14,876 nt of DNA, taken from NCBI GenBank assembly GCA_002279765.1, contig NCCR01000119.1, forward strand, positions 1 to 14,876, in the 5' to 3' direction. Numbering within the stretch: position 1 is the first letter of the stretch; every line of letters starts with the position of its first letter. This stretch comes from Verrucomicrobia bacterium 12-59-8. GTDB taxonomy: Bacteria; Verrucomicrobiota; Verrucomicrobiae; Verrucomicrobiales; Verrucomicrobiaceae. The notes beneath the pieces are model-generated. The model was not told where the DNA came from, made no database searches, and saw only the letters and a program-made list of their open reading frames with translations. Positions 14,210 to 14,876 of this stretch are shown piece by piece. A program made the translations under genes and the position numbers.

Positions 14210-14876
14210 TCAAACCAGTCCCCGGCGAACCAGCGAATCCTCCATCGCACGGTCAATCAGCATTACGGCGAGTGACTGGGTGGCGTCATCCAGCAGCTGG
14301 GTGGCGGCTTTGAGGGCCTTGGCGTCGTGATCTGTGGCATCAAGCAGGGCACGCACATCTGCGGCCTGGCTGATCACGGCGGATTTCTCATCAGCGCTGA
14401 TCGCATCACCGAGCTGATCGAGCGCGGCATCCACGGAGGGCAGCAGTTCTTCGGCCTTGAGCCTGGCTTCCGTCCAGATGCGTTCGTTCATGTCCTCAAA
14501 GGCAAAATCGACGCTCTCGGCGATCATCTGCTCCACGCGTTCGTCTTCGACATCGACGGCGGTGCCGCTGATTTGCAGCGTGGTGTCATGATTTGTGGTG
14601 GTGTCGCGGGCGAGCACGTGGAGGATGCCGTCCGCATCAATGCTGAACTGCACGCCGACGCGGGCGCTGCCTTTGGGGCCGGAGGGGAAGGGGACCTCAA
14701 TGCGCCCCAGCTCCCAGTTGTCCTTGGCGAGTTCGCGTTCGCCCTGGAGGATGCGGATGAGCATGCTGTCCTGATTGGCCACGGCGTTGGTGAACATCTC
14801 ACCGGCTTTGGCGGGAATGGTCGTGTTGCGCGGGATGATGATGTTCATCAACCCGCCGAAGGTTTCGATGCCGAGC
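14210..14876 (-). CDS. Hsp70-family chaperone, C-terminal part (HscA-like lid), 5' end beyond window
   Basis: About 221 codons of the substrate-binding domain and lid of an Hsp70. Reading in from the window edge gives LGIETFGGLMNIIIPRNTTIPAK, then GERELAKDNWELGRIEVPF and FSIDADGILHVLARD, the standard beta-sandwich that holds unfolded peptide. The lid (EQMIAESVDFAFEDMNERIWTEA to LAVMLIDRAMEDSLVRRGLV) looks more like HscA than DnaK, and the protein lacks the usual acidic, disordered DnaK tail. HscA normally serves iron-sulfur cluster assembly, but no isc genes are visible, so the assignment is kept general. The first ATG-like start inside the window (14848) is internal. The kinase gene follows 65 bases downstream on the same strand, so cotranscription is likely. 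Confidence 0.88.
   Translation of the reverse strand, partial: LGIETFGGLMNIIIPRNTTIPAKAGEMFTNAVANQDSMLIRILQGERELAKDNWELGRIEVPFPSGPKGSARVGVQFSIDADGILHVLARDTTTNHDTTLQISGTAVDVEDERVEQMIAESVDFAFEDMNERIWTEARLKAEELLPSVDAALDQLGDAISADEKSAVISQAADVRALLDATDHDAKALKAATQLLDDATQSLAVMLIDRAMEDSLVRRGLV

Noticed and set aside
14195..14225. Hairpin ACTGG/CCAGT at the Hsp70 stop as a terminator
   Set aside because: Only five base pairs with a nine-base A+T loop and no T-run on the relevant strand.

Overview
The window looks like a stretch of chromosome from a G+C-rich Verrucomicrobiota-type bacterium (Prosthecobacter/Verrucomicrobium-like). This is an inference. It rests on the long Pkn-type kinase with a proline-rich linker and C-type-lectin-like domain, the poorly defined Shine-Dalgarno sites, and the overall protein style. 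No rRNA, tRNA, CRISPR array, transposase or integrase was seen.

Layout. 1-440 (+) is the 3' end of murG. 454-1568 (-) is a DUF1016/YhcG-type PD-(D/E)XK nuclease gene broken by an early stop codon and a 1-base frameshift. 1718-2836 (+) is an aldo/keto-reductase-fold protein that lacks two of the four usual catalytic residues. It is followed after 47 bases by nadB (2884-4488, L-aspartate oxidase, first step of NAD synthesis). 4697-5656 (+) is an exported protein with a RlpA-like double-psi beta-barrel signature, with a candidate promoter before it and a strong intrinsic terminator after it (5794-5821).

5889-10402 (+) is an accessory-looking, more A+T-rich block. A palindromic operator-like array with 16-base periodicity precedes two NTPase genes. 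The first is a roughly 405-residue archaeal-type (MNS/PF01637-like) P-loop ATPase. The second is a 1072-residue P-loop ATPase with a winged helix and about eight TPR units. The first ATPase is split by a frameshift that maps to a run of six C. This pair is the best candidate for a poorly described system: a STAND-like signalling or defence module is plausible but unproven.

10403-10786 has no gene and holds hairpins and two copies of a dispersed repeat. A third, inverted copy lies at 5701-5722, on the other side of the NTPase block.

10787-14144 (-) was one gene for a roughly 1106-residue membrane Ser/Thr kinase with large C-terminal sensory or binding regions. A perfect 37-base tandem duplication (12217-12290) now splits it into a 661-residue kinase and a 442-residue downstream frame. 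Upstream of it on the same strand, and probably cotranscribed, is the 3' part of an Hsp70 gene with an HscA-like lid (14210-14876).

Three genes in this 15 kb carry lesions (a nonsense codon, two single-base shifts and a 37-base duplication). Either the locus is decaying or evolving by slippage, or part of this is draft-assembly error. Raw-read checks at 649-651, 1542-1544, 6779-6784 and 12217-12296 would settle which.
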